Assembly (NCBI RefSeq): GCF_905475345.1
Contig: NC_066595.1
Span: 6,836,501-6,900,500, forward strand
Direction: 5' to 3'
DNA length: 64,000 bases
Source: Vespula vulgaris
Taxonomy: Eukaryota; Arthropoda; Insecta; Hymenoptera; Vespidae
The translations under genes were made by a program, and so were the position numbers. Below the pieces are notes generated by a model, which did no database searches, had not been told where the DNA came from, and saw only the letters and a program-made list of their open reading frames with translations. Below, in pieces: positions 13,545 to 25,792 of this stretch. Each line of letters begins with the position of its first letter. Position 1 is the stretch's first letter.

Positions 13545-15325
13545 ATGGATAAGAGCCAAGTTATTCTGTTTATCTGTGGTTTGGTCATTTGGAATTTACC
13601 AGGATGTAAGATAGATACCTATAGATATTTTTTAATGTACATATAGCGTACATCATTACTAAATTTTTATCTGTTAATAAGTCAAACTATGCATTATAGC
13701 ACATTTTTTTATTTTAGCTCTATTATCAAATACAAAGCAATGTTATGATGAATTGGGATGTTTTGATAATGGTTATCCATGGAATTGGTTACTTAGACCA
13801 TTTCCATCTCCTCAATCCCCAGAAAAAATAAACACAACATTCTATATCATAAACAGGTAAACGTTTAAAAAATATTGAAGTATTTATATTTTTCCATTTA
13901 TTATTTTAAAAATATATTCGTTTATTATTTGTTCATTTACTGAATTTATTATAGGGAGTTAAAGGAAAAACTTTATTTTCAAACATGGCCTAAAATAGAC
14001 ACATCCCATTATCATGTCCATAAACCTTCATATATATTAGTACATGGATATTATAGCAACAGTGATGTCGATTGGATGCAAAATTTGACAAATGCAATTT
14101 TAAATAAGGTTCGTAGATAAAATATGTAAACTTATGCTTTGTATTAAATTTATAAATTAACTGTATTACATCAATTCATCAAATTTTTTTAGAAAGATGC
14201 AAATGTGCTTTGTGTCGATTGGTCAAAAGGATCAACAACAAATTATATTCAAGCTGCAGCAAATATTCGAATTGTTGGTGCAGAAATTACACGGTAAAAT
14301 ATGTTAATATATATTAAACATTACCATATATGTATATAATACAATAAATTTACATCTTTCATAGAGTTGTGAAGCATTTAATTAATTTTCAAATGGCTAA
14401 TGCAGAAGAATTTCATTTGATGGGACATAGTCTAGGAGCTCACATAATGTCATATGTTGGCAAAAATATTACAGGAATAAGTCGGATCACAGGTAATTGA
14501 AAATTTTATATGGTAATAATAAATTATTGTAATAATTAAGATTATATTTTTTAAAACTATATTAATATCATTATTTTTATTCTTTATTTCTAATGTATTT
14601 CTATATTTTATAGCTTTAGACCCAGCTCAACCTGGCTTTCAAGCAAAAGATCCAGCTGTACGAATAGATAAGAAAGATGCAAAACTTGTTGATATTATAC
14701 ATACAGATGGTAAAGCATTTGTACCATTTTTAGGATTAGGCATGACTGTTAGTGTTGGTCATATTGATTTCTTTGTTAATGGTGGATTTGCTCAACCTAA
14801 TTGCTTTCTTGATGACAAGCCTTTTATCAAATCAATTGCTGATATTCCAAAAATAACCCTTGATGGTAAAATTTATGTATATATATATATATGATAATAT
14901 ATTTTATAATAATATATTTTATAATTGATCGTCCTATTTTTAGTCCTTTATAATCTTGCTTCATGTAGCCATACAAGAGCACCTCGATACATGATAGCTG
15001 CTATCAATGGGCCTTGTAAGATGTGGGGATATCGTTACAATGCAAAATATAGTCATTTGGAATATTCAAATTTTATAATAAATAAAACTTGTACAAAAGA
15101 ATCGTGCTCTTTAATGGGGCTTGATACGCAAAATTATTCTGCACGAGGCAATTTTGCAATGGAGACAAGTGGAAGTTATCCATTTTGCAGTAGGTCAACA
15201 AATATAATAATTTTTATATGTATAATAATCTAAATAAGTTTTTAATGCATAATAATTTTTCAGTTGAAGATAAGAAATCTGATATTCAAATGGAAAACAT
15301 TGATAATGCTGATGCAAAAAATTGA
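13545..15325 (+). CDS. Secreted pancreatic-lipase-family triacylglycerol lipase
   Basis: Alpha/beta-hydrolase of the AB hydrolase 'lipase' family. Eight exons fit: 13545-13605, 13718-13856, 13955-14108, 14193-14293, 14365-14492, 14614-14865, 14944-15189 and 15264-15325, total 380 residues. It starts with a signal peptide (MDKSQVILFICGLVIWNLPG). The catalytic serine sits in GHSLGAH, the aspartate in ITALDPAQPGF and the histidine in CSHTRAPRY. The oxyanion-side HG is in YILVHGYYSNSD. About 27 residues separate the two lid cysteines, near the length in true pancreatic lipases, so the lid is not shortened as in insect phospholipase A1 relatives. The C-terminal PLAT domain is absent, as is normal in insect neutral lipases. 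The product is probably digestive or fat-mobilising; the substrate is not known. Confidence 0.9.
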
Positions 15326-16098
15326 TATAAACAAAAAGAATAACACATACATATATATATTAAACAATTAATTTCTATTATATATATTTAACCATTATCT
15401 ATTATATAAACATACCGCGTGTATATGTGATATCATTGGACGGTTCTCTACAATGTAAAATATATCCAATTAATGACAGTGTTATTTTTATGTTACTCTA
15501 ACATATATTTTTCAAAAATCACTTTTATAATATATATTATTATATATTATATATAAGATAAATTATGTTTTTAGTGTATTTGTCAAAAGATCCTCCATAT
15601 TGGCGGACGAAGAAAAATAATTTCTAACATAACCGCTAGAATCGTTGTTATCGTCCTCCATATTTCTTATAAAAAACGATTTAACAACTTCCTATTTCCT
15701 ACAGATAAAATCGATGAAAATCTGTTTGACTTATTTTAATATTTATACGAAATATTGAATTAGTATTAAATCGTCTTTTTAAATCTTTCCAAGGTCTACA
15801 GTGATTGGTTACTTCGATCCTGTTTAAACCAATCATAAGCAATCCGTTCGAAGGTGAATATAATGATACAAGTTAGAAAATTACCGTGAGAAAATAAATC
15901 TGATGTACGATGTAATACATTTGATGTATTATTCATACGTTACTTAACGTTATAATATCAGGTGTATTATTTCTCATTTAAAACATACTTTGATCGATAT
16001 TTACATGTCTTTGTTAGTATAAAGCTTAACTCTATGAAAAAAAAAATCGTTTTGTTATTGTCTTAATATTTTACATACAAGAGTATTTTTACATAATA
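15326..16098. other. Intergenic between lipase and PLCXD gene
   Basis: Lipase 3' region followed by the PLCXD promoter. Near 15800-15835 a CCAAT-type core occurs in both orientations (GATTGG then CCAATC), a possible but unproven promoter motif. No coding frame. Confidence 0.45.
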
Positions 16099-17548
16099 AT
16101 GGACCGTAAATATGACATTAAAAGTGAACATCAATACTATTCGGGAGAATATTCAATTAGAACTATTTCAAATAATAATTTGGAATTTTGGATGACACGA
16201 CTTCCGAAATCATTAAAAAATGTATCCATTATATATCTCGCTATACCCGGTAAGTTCAAATATTTTTTATGTTTATATAACATTGATAAAAATTATTTTG
16301 ATTCATTTATTTATGATTTTGTTATATTATATACGATCTTGTTTTTATTGTATATATGTGTGTTATATTCTATTACATACACTTATCTGTGTGTGTATGT
16401 GTACGTACATATATAAAAATATGGAAAAACAGATATATTAAACATTATTATTGATATCTTTATATATTAATGTGCGTTATGAAAAGAAGTACCTTTTGAT
16501 TTTGTTTTCAAAAAATAGCATGTTTAATATTGATCACGATAGCAAGCACGATACACAATTTGCTGTAAACAAAATATATGTTACATATTCTTTGTACACT
16601 TCCTTAAACAAAACAAAAAAAATATATATAGTTAAATCGTAATTATAAGAACTGTGTGAGAAACACGAGACATTCTCAAGATTATTCTTCACAGGTTCGC
16701 ATAATACGATGACTTATACCATAGAACGACGTAACGAAGTAGGACCTGATGAGCCTGCATACATCAGAGCATTGGGTCGTTATTGTTCGATTTTTTCCAA
16801 GCCTGTCATTTTTAATTGGTCTGTTACACAAAAAAACAGTGTAAGGGAACAACTGAATGGTGGAATAAGATATTTGGATTTACGAGTTGCTACGAAAACA
16901 AGGGACGACAATATTTATTTTCTTCACGGTTTGTATGGATCAGAGGTCACCAAGCCATTAGAGGATATTGTACGTTGGTTAAATCATCACACGAACGAAG
17001 TTATCATTTTAGATTTCCAACATTTTTACAATTTTTCGGATATAAATCATTGTCGTCTTGTTGCGATAATAAATGACATTTTTCGTGAGAAATTATGTCC
17101 GACGTTTTCCTCTTTCGATCATATGTCTTTGAATTGGCTTGCTTCGAAAAGGTATCAAGTTTTTGTCATTTATAGAAACGTTTACGCGATGAATCATGCG
17201 AATTTATGGCCAAGCGATCTCTGGCCTACTCCTTGGCCAAATACCGTATTTGTCGATCAACTCGTAGATTTTTTAAACGATAAACTTCAAAAACGTTCAC
17301 CCGATATCGCTTTAGTATCGCAATGTCTTTTAACTCCTAATATATCGTACGTTATGAAACATCTGTGTGGAAATTTACAGTCAGATTTAGCGCCAATATG
17401 TCAAAAGGCAATTCTCGGTTGGATAAGTCAACACAAATCTGGGTCTAATGGTATAAACATCGTTATATCTGATTTCATATCTGATAAAAATTATTTATTT
17501 CCAAAGACAGTTATTCAAACTAACCTAAAACTTCTAAAAGATTTGTAG
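16099..17548 (+). CDS. PI-PLC X-domain-containing protein (PLCXD type)
   Basis: Single-domain relative of phosphatidylinositol-specific phospholipase C. Two exons, 16099-16249 and 16695-17548, give 334 residues; the intron splits the glycine of IPGSHNTM. The X domain fills the protein. The first catalytic histidine lies in GSHNTMTY (about residue 53) and the second in IYFLHGLYG. LDLRVA and VIILDFQHFYNF are typical strands. There is no PH, EF-hand, Y or C2 domain, and no signal peptide or membrane span, matching cytosolic PLCXD1-3 proteins. Animal members have reported PI-hydrolysing activity, but their role is poorly defined, and which of the PLCXD subfamilies this belongs to is uncertain. 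Confidence 0.92.
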
Positions 17549-18842
17549 ATTTGTTTAAACTTTTATGATAAGAATAGATTCAAATTTATTCAAAGTAATT
17601 TTTAGAAACATTTTTTAACAATGGATGGGTCTTTTAACTTTCTATGATAGTATAAATCCATTGGAAAGACATGTATTTCATATACATACATATTATTTGT
17701 ATAATTACAATATATGATATTTACAATACTTATAAAATTCATTCAATGCTAACATGTATTAACACATAACAAATATGTAAATAATGAGCAAGGGAGGAGC
17801 ATGATATTTCAAGTATGTTGTATTAAGTAATGCAGTTAATTTTTTTTAAGTTATATATTAGAACATGATATAACATGACGGTAGAAAAAAGTTACTTACA
17901 TATCTTCCGTATTTAAGAGTACTTGTTTTTCAGGCAAAATGCATACACCCCTTTCATGCACCTTTTATTCTATTAATAATATATGCTTTTATTTTGAATC
18001 AATGAAATGATTTTCAAAAAATGGTTCAATGAAAACAGTCTCTTAGTTATAATAAAAATTCAGCCTTATAGTAGTAACTTGGCTGTATTAGATAAAGCAT
18101 ACTCTGAGAATAATATGTATATTCAAAGCATAGAATTTCAATACAGACTTGTATTAAAATTTGTATATATTAATTTTTCTAATATTGATTTCAGTATGAA
18201 ATCATTGTGTATAATTTGTTTAATGGAACTATATTTATCATACTAAAGTTTGTTGGTTTTAATTTTTGATATCTACAAAATAAATAGAAATGTAATTTAT
18301 ATTGTATATATGAAGAATAGAATGTAACATTCAAATGATTATATAAGTTGATGTATACTGCTATTAATTGACAAGTATAAATATGAATTTATTTGCTTTC
18401 GGCCTTTTATAGTTAAAAAATCATATAGGTATATTTATATTGCCTGTATTGTTCATATTGTACTTCACATATTAATTACATTCAGAACTTTTCTAAGATG
18501 TTATCGAGACAAGATACTGATAATATATCATACTTTAGATTGCTTTAAAAACGAGTAGTTCAAAAGTATTTTTCATTGCAAATAAGATAAAAGATATTTA
18601 TCAGATATAAATATTGTGACTAATGACAACTAAGTGTATTATCTATAAAAAAAAAGTTAGTGTTTTTTTATGAATTTTTGATAAAATTAGGATAATAACT
18701 TTGAATTGTGTGAAAGTCTGATATGAAGGGGGATGCTGTTACAAAGTTCTTAAACACAATGCTAATTAAGCAAATCATTTTAACAATTTACTCACGGCTG
18801 TCTAGAACTTTCGTCACATGCGACAGTGACATCTGCATTGGG
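17549..18842. other. Convergent 3' region, PLCXD / CCDC47
   Basis: A+T-rich, holding the 3' untranslated regions of two convergent genes. The 79-codon frame at 18007-18246 has a skewed composition and no recognisable motif, and is taken as chance. No other feature seen. Confidence 0.5.
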
Positions 18843-20413
18843 TCACAAAGCTTTTACTTTAAGTTGTTTCATTCTTGGTGCACGTTTCTTTGCTAATCTA
18901 CGTTGCTCTTTTTCTTCCCACTTTCTTTGCTTATCAGGATCTTCTTTTTGAAGAATTCTTTCTTTTTCAGCTCTTCTACGTTCTTCTCGTTTCTGTGCTG
19001 CAGCTTCAGCTCGTGCCGCGTGTGTTGTTTTTAAAAAGGCTTCCTCTACTCTGAGGCGATTTTTATCTGCTTTATTCTTACCCTATATAACGGTCAATAA
19101 GTTATTAGTACATCAAATGAAGTTTTTACTTTGATAAAGAAAATAAATAGAAGAATTGTAAACCTCTTTGGATAGCTTGAAACGTCGTAACTTATCCAAT
19201 ATGTAAAATGTAAGTTGAAGGAGAAGTTTTAGTTTCTCTTGACACTCTGGGCTAGCGGTGCGTCCTTTTATACTTATGTTTAGTCCGACTAGTAATACTT
19301 TTTTTACTTCAGGCATTGTTAACTGAGTAGTTTCTCTAGAAGTAATTTGATTTTCAGTGTAATATATTTAAAATTTTTTATTTATTTATATTTAAAACAT
19401 ATTTTATTGCATACTTACGTTTGTTGTTTAGGTCCGCTATATTGATCACTAATGTGGATATAATCTATGTATGGTGCAAATTTGGCAAAAGCTTGTAAAA
19501 CTCTAGTATCTAAAATAACTGAAGCTGTTTCAGTAATTTCTGGCATAACATAAAAGCCTGCTGGAAGTCCATATTTTTCTCCAGGTCGTTTTTCAGGGCA
19601 GTAAACACTAATGTCAGCCATATCTCTTGCTAAATGCATTGCAGTTCGTTTCGTGGCAATTGCTAATACAAAACTATCAACTTCATCTTTGGCAAGATCT
19701 ACTCTTATATGTGCTTGGTCATTTTGTGGGCGTATTAATTGAGCTAATACTGCAATTAAGTCTTGTCTTTTAATTAATTTCAGTTCTATCAACATTGAAT
19801 CACAGCCTACTCGACCCGAACAATACAAAGTATATTGTGACTCGCTTTCTTTGACCAAACCATTTTCAGATACATTTTCTACCAATTTTCCTGTATCACC
19901 TACAAGAGTAAAATTTTCTAACAAGAGTTGTCTGTGTTCTTGCAACCAATAATCTGCTATACGCGCATTCTTAGCACGTCCTGCAATATAGTTTATGCAA
20001 TATACTAAGAGTCCAGCTACCATCAATATTTCCAGACAGAAACTATCCCATCTTGCACGCAAATGCAAAGGTACTTTAGTTATAGTAAGTGTAGATGGTT
20101 CATCACTTTTAGAACCTGCATTTCCACCACTCACATCTAACCCTTCAAATTCTTCCTCGTCTTGAAAGTGATCAAATTCATTGTCTCCATCCACAATAAG
20201 AACATCATCTTCTTCGAAATCTTCATTTAAATCTGCTTCTTTATGATGTTCCGTTATGTGATCAGAAGGAACTGCTGAACTTGGTCTCTCTTCTTCGAAA
20301 TCTTCAAACTCTGCAAATTCATTATCTTCTGGAAGCTCTTCATGAAAATGTGCTGTGACCCATATATTTGCAGCAACCAAGACTATGTGAACGATCACTA
20401 GCCACAATTTCAT
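18843..20413 (-). CDS. CCDC47: CCDC47 (calumin), ER membrane insertion factor
   Basis: ER membrane protein that, with Asterix, forms the PAT complex chaperoning multipass membrane proteins at the translocon, and also affects ER calcium handling. Three exons, 20413-19419, 19335-19164 and 19082-18843, give 468 residues (human about 483). Order seen: signal peptide (MKLWLVIVHIVLVAANIWVT), acidic luminal segment with DNEFAEFEDFEEE and a second acidic block, a transmembrane helix (SFCLEILMVAGLLVYCINYI), the conserved cytosolic domain (ARIADYWLQEHRQLLLENF), and a lysine/arginine-rich coiled coil at the C-terminus ending KQLKVKAL. I chose the ATG at 20413. An in-frame ATG at 20428 exists, but between them lies ATTCCAG, which looks like the acceptor of a 5' leader intron, and family members begin MK plus a hydrophobic run. 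Confidence 0.94.
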
Positions 20414-22005
20414 TTTCCCTGGAATCATAAAAGCAAAATGAATTTCATTTTAGATTCAAATTTATTTAAAAATCAAATGAGATCGGATGATGTTTTTTAA
20501 TATACATGCACGTATATACATATATAATATCGAGAAATGTTAATTAACAATTTGACAAACTATTTTAACATTTAACAGACAAGAACGTAGACGAGATTAT
20601 CGAACAAAGAAAGAAAAGTTTCTGTCATCTTATTCCGTTATTTTACCGACTTTTGCTCATTAAATAAGAAAGCATACAATAGGCTAGGTGCCCTATATCT
20701 CTTCACATTTATCTAGCTTTCAAAGCTATCGTGTACCTTAACTCCGTATGCGTCCGTAAAATTATATAATAAATCTTTGATTCTTCCGCATCGATTTAAT
20801 TGATCAACTACATATGTAACACAAAAACTTTCGTTCAGTTTCGCATTATAACTTTGTAAAACGCAGGTTTAGTGCTTAGAGAAGGTAGGTGACTTGCATG
20901 CCACGAATATAACTGCACGATATTTAACGTCATTTCCTTAACGTCGTTTGACGTGTACATAGTGTCTGTCTTCGAGTTAAGATTTGTCTCGATTTGTTTC
21001 GATTGAAAACGTTAGAGGGAAGAAGTTACACGAGCTCTCATTGGTTGAGTAGAAAATAACATTGTCGAGCTGGTCGGTAAAACAGTTGAACAGTTTGAAA
21101 ATATATACATACAGTGGAGGAATAAATTTTCGCGCCTAGAGAAAAGAGACTACCACGCATGCGTGAGATATCGATTTAGTAAGTCGAATGAGACAGAGAG
21201 AGCCTCAGTGCGCATACTCGGCGTTTACGAGTCTACTAATCCATTTTACATATCTATTGCCGCTGTCTGTTGTGTTACTTGAAAGCAGAGAAAGCCATGC
21301 CTTCGTTTCGTTTCATCTCAAGGATTCTACGTCGTGTATTTTCATCGCAATACGGCTGATATCGTCGCGTAAGTTTAAATATGAATGATCACTAAGTCGT
21401 TACATTATTGAAAGTCGATAACAACAGACGTAACGACAACACGAGTCGCGTGTTGACAGTGCGAGGGAGTCCCGGAGGCAAACAATGGATCAATACCGAT
21501 ACCTTGCAGAGAAGTATAATCTACGGACACGAAGCCGAAGAATCGTCGATCTCAGCTCCGTCTAACCTGTCTTTCAACCACATCCTGCTTCTTCGTTGCA
21601 TTCAACGGGACAAATAAACTTCCTAAAAAGGTATGCAGTCGTCGTAGAAATTAGCCTGTCTTTTGGTTTTCATTTCTCTTATTTTTACCTCTCGTCGCGA
21701 TGTCAATTATTTCAAAAAAGTTGTCACGTAAAAGTACGTAAGTAAGAGCGTCCGTACGAAAAAGATATCATTGAAATGTAATGATTTAGTTGATAGCACG
21801 ATACGCGTATGTCACTTTTTATTTCGGACATGATCATGACAAGGATCAACAGAAACGACATTTCATTTATCATCGAATAATGTTTCCTTTGCATCGAATT
21901 AAATTCGAATAATTGATCGTATTGACGTAGGAATGTTCTTTTTTTTTGTTCTTTCGATAGGTAAATTTTTCTCAACTCCACGTGTTTGGTCTTTCCTGCT
22001 TAAGT
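20414..22005. promoter_or_regulatory. Divergent promoter region and leaders, CCDC47 / KIF3B
   Basis: About 1.6 kb between two divergent starts, where composition shifts from very A+T rich to moderate with many CpG. On the plus side a KIF3B leader intron is likely: donor GTATGC at 21631 and acceptor CTTTCGATAG ending at 21960. Short open frames here (for example 21188-21388 and 21408-21617) lie in the presumed leader and show no conserved motif. Confidence 0.5.
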
Positions 22006-24192
22006 ATGGATAAGCTCGACAATCAGTCGAAGAGTTCGAAAAAAAAATGTTCGAGATCGAGCGCAGGATCGGCAGATGTGGCGACCCAGTGCGTCCAGGT
22101 CGTTGTAAGATGCAGACCAATGGACGAAAAGGAAACTGCACGAAACTATGTTCGTGTAGTCGACGTCATTCCGTCAAGAGGAGTGGTAGAGATTCGTCAT
22201 CCTCGGGACGATCCGTCTACGGACAATGTCAAGGTCTTCACCTTCGACGCTGTCTACGATTGGCGTTCGACCCAGCAAGAACTTTATGAGGAAACTGTGA
22301 GACCTTTGGTTTCTTCGGTATTGGATGGTTTCAATGGCACCATTTTTGCTTATGGCCAGACTGGGACAGGTAAAACTTATACGATGGAAGGCTCAAAGAT
22401 GGAACACGAAAAACGTGGCATAATTCCAAGATCCTTCGAGCACATATTCAATCACATCGGCAGATCGGAGAACATGCAATATCTCGTGAGAGCGAGTTAC
22501 TTAGAAATTTATCAGGAAGAGATACGTGATCTTCTTCATCGCGATCAGAGTCTTCGATTCGAGCTGAAAGAGAAACCTGAATCTGGTGTCTTCGTGAAAG
22601 ATTTGTCAACGGCCGTTTGCAAGAGCGCAGCAGAGATTCAACGATTGATGAACGAAGGTAATCAAAATAGGACGATCGGTGCTACCAACATGAACGAGCA
22701 CAGTTCCCGCTCTCACGCGATATTTTTGATCACCATCGAGATGGGATCCATTGGTGATAACGGTGGCATTAGAGTAGGTCGTTTGAATCTAGTCGATCTC
22801 GCTGGTAGCGAGAGACAAAGTAAAACCGGTGCGTCCGGTGAAAGACTGAAGGAAGCGAGTAAAATTAATTTAAGCCTTTCTGCTCTCGGTAATGTTATTT
22901 CGGCATTAGTCGATGGGAAAACTACTCATGTTCCTTACAGAGATTCCAAACTTACCAGATTATTACAGGATTCTTTAGGGGGAAACTCGAAAACGATTAT
23001 GGTCGCGAACATTGGCCCTGCCAGTTACAATTATGACGAAACACTTACGACTTTGCGTTATGCCAATCGCGCGAAGAACATTAAGAACAAGCCACGAATA
23101 AACGAAGATCCTAAGGATGCTCTTTTGAGACAGTATCAGGAAGAGATCGGTCGTTTGAAGGAGAAACTAGCTCAGAGGAGTATGGTACAACGCAAGAAGA
23201 GGAAAACGAAGAAGAAAAGAGAAGACGATCTTGCGGATTCGGAGTCAGATGCGGAGGATAGTAAAGGAGAGGACAATAACAAGACCATCGAAGTTGATAA
23301 GAAATTAATAGCTGAGCAACTGAGAGCTGAGAAACAAGAGACTGAGAACCTTATAACGAGAATAAAAGATTTGGAGAGCAAAATGTTGTGCGGTGGGAAG
23401 AATATTATAGATCATACGAACGAACAACAAAGAGCATTGGAACAAAAGGCCGCAGAGATTGCCGAGCGTAAGAAGCGCGAAGTCGAGATGCAACAGAAAC
23501 TCGAAGACGAGGAATTAACTATGGTCGGTGTACGAGAAACATATACGACCTTGCAGCAGGAGGTAGACGTCAAATCGAGAAAATTAAGGAAATGTTTTAC
23601 CAAATTGCAAGCATTGAAGCAAGAATTGGATGACGTGACCAATGATTTTAACAGAGATAGACGTGATTTGGAACAAACGCAGCATGAATTAATGAAGGAG
23701 CTCAAACTGAAATATTTGATAATCGAAAACTTTATTCCCGAAGAAGAGAAGAACAAGATATTATCGAGGATACATTTCGACGAGGAAGAAGACTGTTGGA
23801 TTTTGAAAAATCCGGAAGCATCGAATATTGAGACGATAAAACGTCCTACGTCGGTTCCCGGAGCACGTCGACCAATTTCCGAATATGCTAGAATTGCTTT
23901 AGCAATGGGACGTGGATGCCGTTATGCCGGAGAAAATATTTTGAATTTAGATCTGGACATGCCAGCTAGAACCACTTTGGATTATCACGGACCAGCTATC
24001 GCGCCAACCATTCAAGCTGTGCTCGAAGAGGCTCTTCGAGATGAAGGAGACATCGATGTTGATGCTTCGAACGCAAAATTACGCTCCAAGCCACGATTAC
24101 AATCGGCAAGGATCAGGCCAAGAAGCGTTCCGAAGATGCAGCAAATCCCGACTCCCGTTTATCCGAAAACTAGAGGACTCGTACCTAAATAG
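22006..24192 (+). CDS. KIF3B: Kinesin-2 motor subunit KIF3B (Klp68D), intronless coding region
   Basis: Plus-end microtubule motor of heterotrimeric kinesin-2, which with KIF3A and KAP drives intraflagellar transport and axonal cargo. A single open frame of 728 residues. The motor domain covers about 30-370, with P-loop GQTGTGKT (about residue 117), switch I NMNEHSSRSH, switch II LVDLAGSERQ and the neck RYANRAKNIKNKPRINEDP. A basic/acidic linker (KKRKTKKKR then DLADSESDAED) follows, then a coiled coil (about 420-590) and the tail. KIF3B rather than KIF3A is shown by FDAVYDW, NIIDHTNEQQRALEQK, LKYLIIENFIPEEEK, LDMPARTTLDYHGPAIAP and the C-terminal RGLVPK. The frame is open upstream to 21982, but that codon is GTG; the first ATG (22006) is used, shortly after a predicted leader intron. 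Confidence 0.96.
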   Translation: MDKLDNQSKSSKKKCSRSSAGSADVATQCVQVVVRCRPMDEKETARNYVRVVDVIPSRGVVEIRHPRDDPSTDNVKVFTFDAVYDWRSTQQELYEETVRPLVSSVLDGFNGTIFAYGQTGTGKTYTMEGSKMEHEKRGIIPRSFEHIFNHIGRSENMQYLVRASYLEIYQEEIRDLLHRDQSLRFELKEKPESGVFVKDLSTAVCKSAAEIQRLMNEGNQNRTIGATNMNEHSSRSHAIFLITIEMGSIGDNGGIRVGRLNLVDLAGSERQSKTGASGERLKEASKINLSLSALGNVISALVDGKTTHVPYRDSKLTRLLQDSLGGNSKTIMVANIGPASYNYDETLTTLRYANRAKNIKNKPRINEDPKDALLRQYQEEIGRLKEKLAQRSMVQRKKRKTKKKREDDLADSESDAEDSKGEDNNKTIEVDKKLIAEQLRAEKQETENLITRIKDLESKMLCGGKNIIDHTNEQQRALEQKAAEIAERKKREVEMQQKLEDEELTMVGVRETYTTLQQEVDVKSRKLRKCFTKLQALKQELDDVTNDFNRDRRDLEQTQHELMKELKLKYLIIENFIPEEEKNKILSRIHFDEEEDCWILKNPEASNIETIKRPTSVPGARRPISEYARIALAMGRGCRYAGENILNLDLDMPARTTLDYHGPAIAPTIQAVLEEALRDEGDIDVDASNAKLRSKPRLQSARIRPRSVPKMQQIPTPVYPKTRGLVPK

Positions 24193-24483
24193 TCGTCGCT
24201 TTTCTTCGTGTTCTTTCGTTCTCGTCCTCTTGTGGCTCTCTGTAAAGAAAAGTGTAAATATTTGATGAACTGCGCGTCCTGTGCTTCTATTTAATTCTTC
24301 GCGATGCGCTCGCCTAATCTCTTTCTCTTTCTATCTCTTTTTCTTTCATTGGAAAAAAAAAAAGAAAAAAAAAAAAAAAAAGAAAGGAAGGCACGAACGA
24401 GCCGGAATCTTTGGAACCTAGTCATTGTGCAATTATTAAGTAGTTAGCAGACATTGATATTTCGATGAATTATTTGTTGCAAC

Positions 24484-24489
24484 AATAAA
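24484..24489 (+). terminator. Polyadenylation signal of KIF3B
   Basis: AATAAA about 290 bases after the KIF3B stop codon, followed by a T/G-rich stretch near 24508. Confidence 0.6.
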
Positions 24490-25026
24490 GCACGAGAAGC
24501 ATATAGTCGTTTTTGCTCGCGCATTTATCTTCGCTTAAAGGGCACATTTTTTTCTTTCAATTATCATTCTATTAAACCACGAAGATAAATTTTCAATGTT
24601 TACTTATATACAAACGAGAATAGTACAAGATTGAAACTACGAAAATAAATGATTCATTTTTATGTATTTTCTCATCGTCTTACAATCATTCTTTTCTAGT
24701 GATTACGATCAATTCCTTTTCGACATGATTCGTAATCATTTTAAATGTTACATTTTTACAAGTCGTTTGTTTGTCCGCTGCTGTGTTTATGTCGATACGT
24801 TGTTAACGTTTATTTATTTATTTATTTTTCTTTTTTTTTATGGCATCAGCATTTTTTCAGATTTCTCCGGTACAATGTTTATCTGCTTTCTCTGTAACGT
24901 CTAAAAAATGATAGTAATAAGAATCGAAATAAAATGAAACTTAAATGGACGTCTTATCTTATCGGATAATATAACACATAGATCATTTTTTTTAACATAC
25001 TGCAATTGATAATAACAATAACAATA

Positions 25027-25034
25027 ATATATAC

Positions 25035-25095
<61 letters not shown>
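25027..25095. repeat. TA dinucleotide microsatellite
   Basis: Nearly pure (TA)n of about 65 bases with one AAAT interruption, in a 3' flank. Apparent protein frames across it (IYIYIY) are artefacts. Confidence 0.9.
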
Positions 25096-25098
<3 letters not shown>

Positions 25099-25792
25099 GT
25101 ACGAAATATATATTCTTTAATTAGTAATATTGAAATATTTTGCAAAACATATATGTGTAGATATATTTTGCACAGTTCAATATAACACACTGCATTATTA
25201 CTTACTCTTTTACCACGTAGGACGTATCGATCGAGCACATACACAGTAATAAGAAACACATTCATTCATACATGTTCACTTTTCTTGTACAATTTTCACG
25301 TTGAAACGATAGTAGTATTTGCGCGATTTTTTCGTGATAGAATAAAGCGATAAAAAAAGAAAAATAATGTTAATAGATACGCGTATAAAAAAGAACAATG
25401 TTATGATGAGAATACTTCAAAATCACAAGTGATGAAAAAATGAAGTCTCCATCGGAAAGTAGTAACGCAGGCAAAACGCATTGGTTTTTTTTATATTTAT
25501 ACAATGGACAAAATTGGAAATTTGTTGGTAAATAAAAAGTTCTGTGGCCGTATTAACATAAATATACGGATAATAATGTTCTCTTTTCTGAAATTAAAAC
25601 TTCCGACATTTTGATCATAAAACATTGTAAAAGATTACGTTGATAATCCTATTCCGAGTTAGTTGAAAGTACTTGCAAAAACATTTAGGAATAGAAAGAT
25701 ACTGTCTTGATCGAGTATCGATGATTCGTATAAAATTAGTTAATGGTCTCCTTTTATCGACACACGCGCTAGCATATTATACAATGAAGTCT

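Larger units (their letters stand above)
24193..25792. other. Convergent 3' region, KIF3B / RS-zinc-finger gene
   Basis: Holds the KIF3B 3' untranslated region (poly(A) signal at 24484), an A-rich run near 24352-24381, a long TA repeat and the 3' part of the minus-strand neighbour. No coding frame is convincing. Confidence 0.5.

Noticed and set aside
13545..15325. Phospholipase A1 of the venom type
   Set aside because: The lid loop between its two cysteines is full length, about 27 residues, as in neutral lipases.
18007..18246. 79-codon frame in the PLCXD/CCDC47 3' region
   Set aside because: No motif, I/L/Y/S-rich as expected for A+T-rich DNA, within a 3' untranslated context.
20414..20428. 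Upstream ATG for CCDC47
   Set aside because: Likely lies in a leader intron ending ATTCCAG; the family begins with MK and a signal peptide.
21982..22005. Upstream extension of KIF3B
   Set aside because: The codon at 21982 is GTG; the first ATG is at 22006, which gives a family-like N-terminus.
22006..24192. KIF3A instead of KIF3B
   Set aside because: FDAVYDW, the DHTNEQQ block and the C-terminal RGLVPK are KIF3B features.
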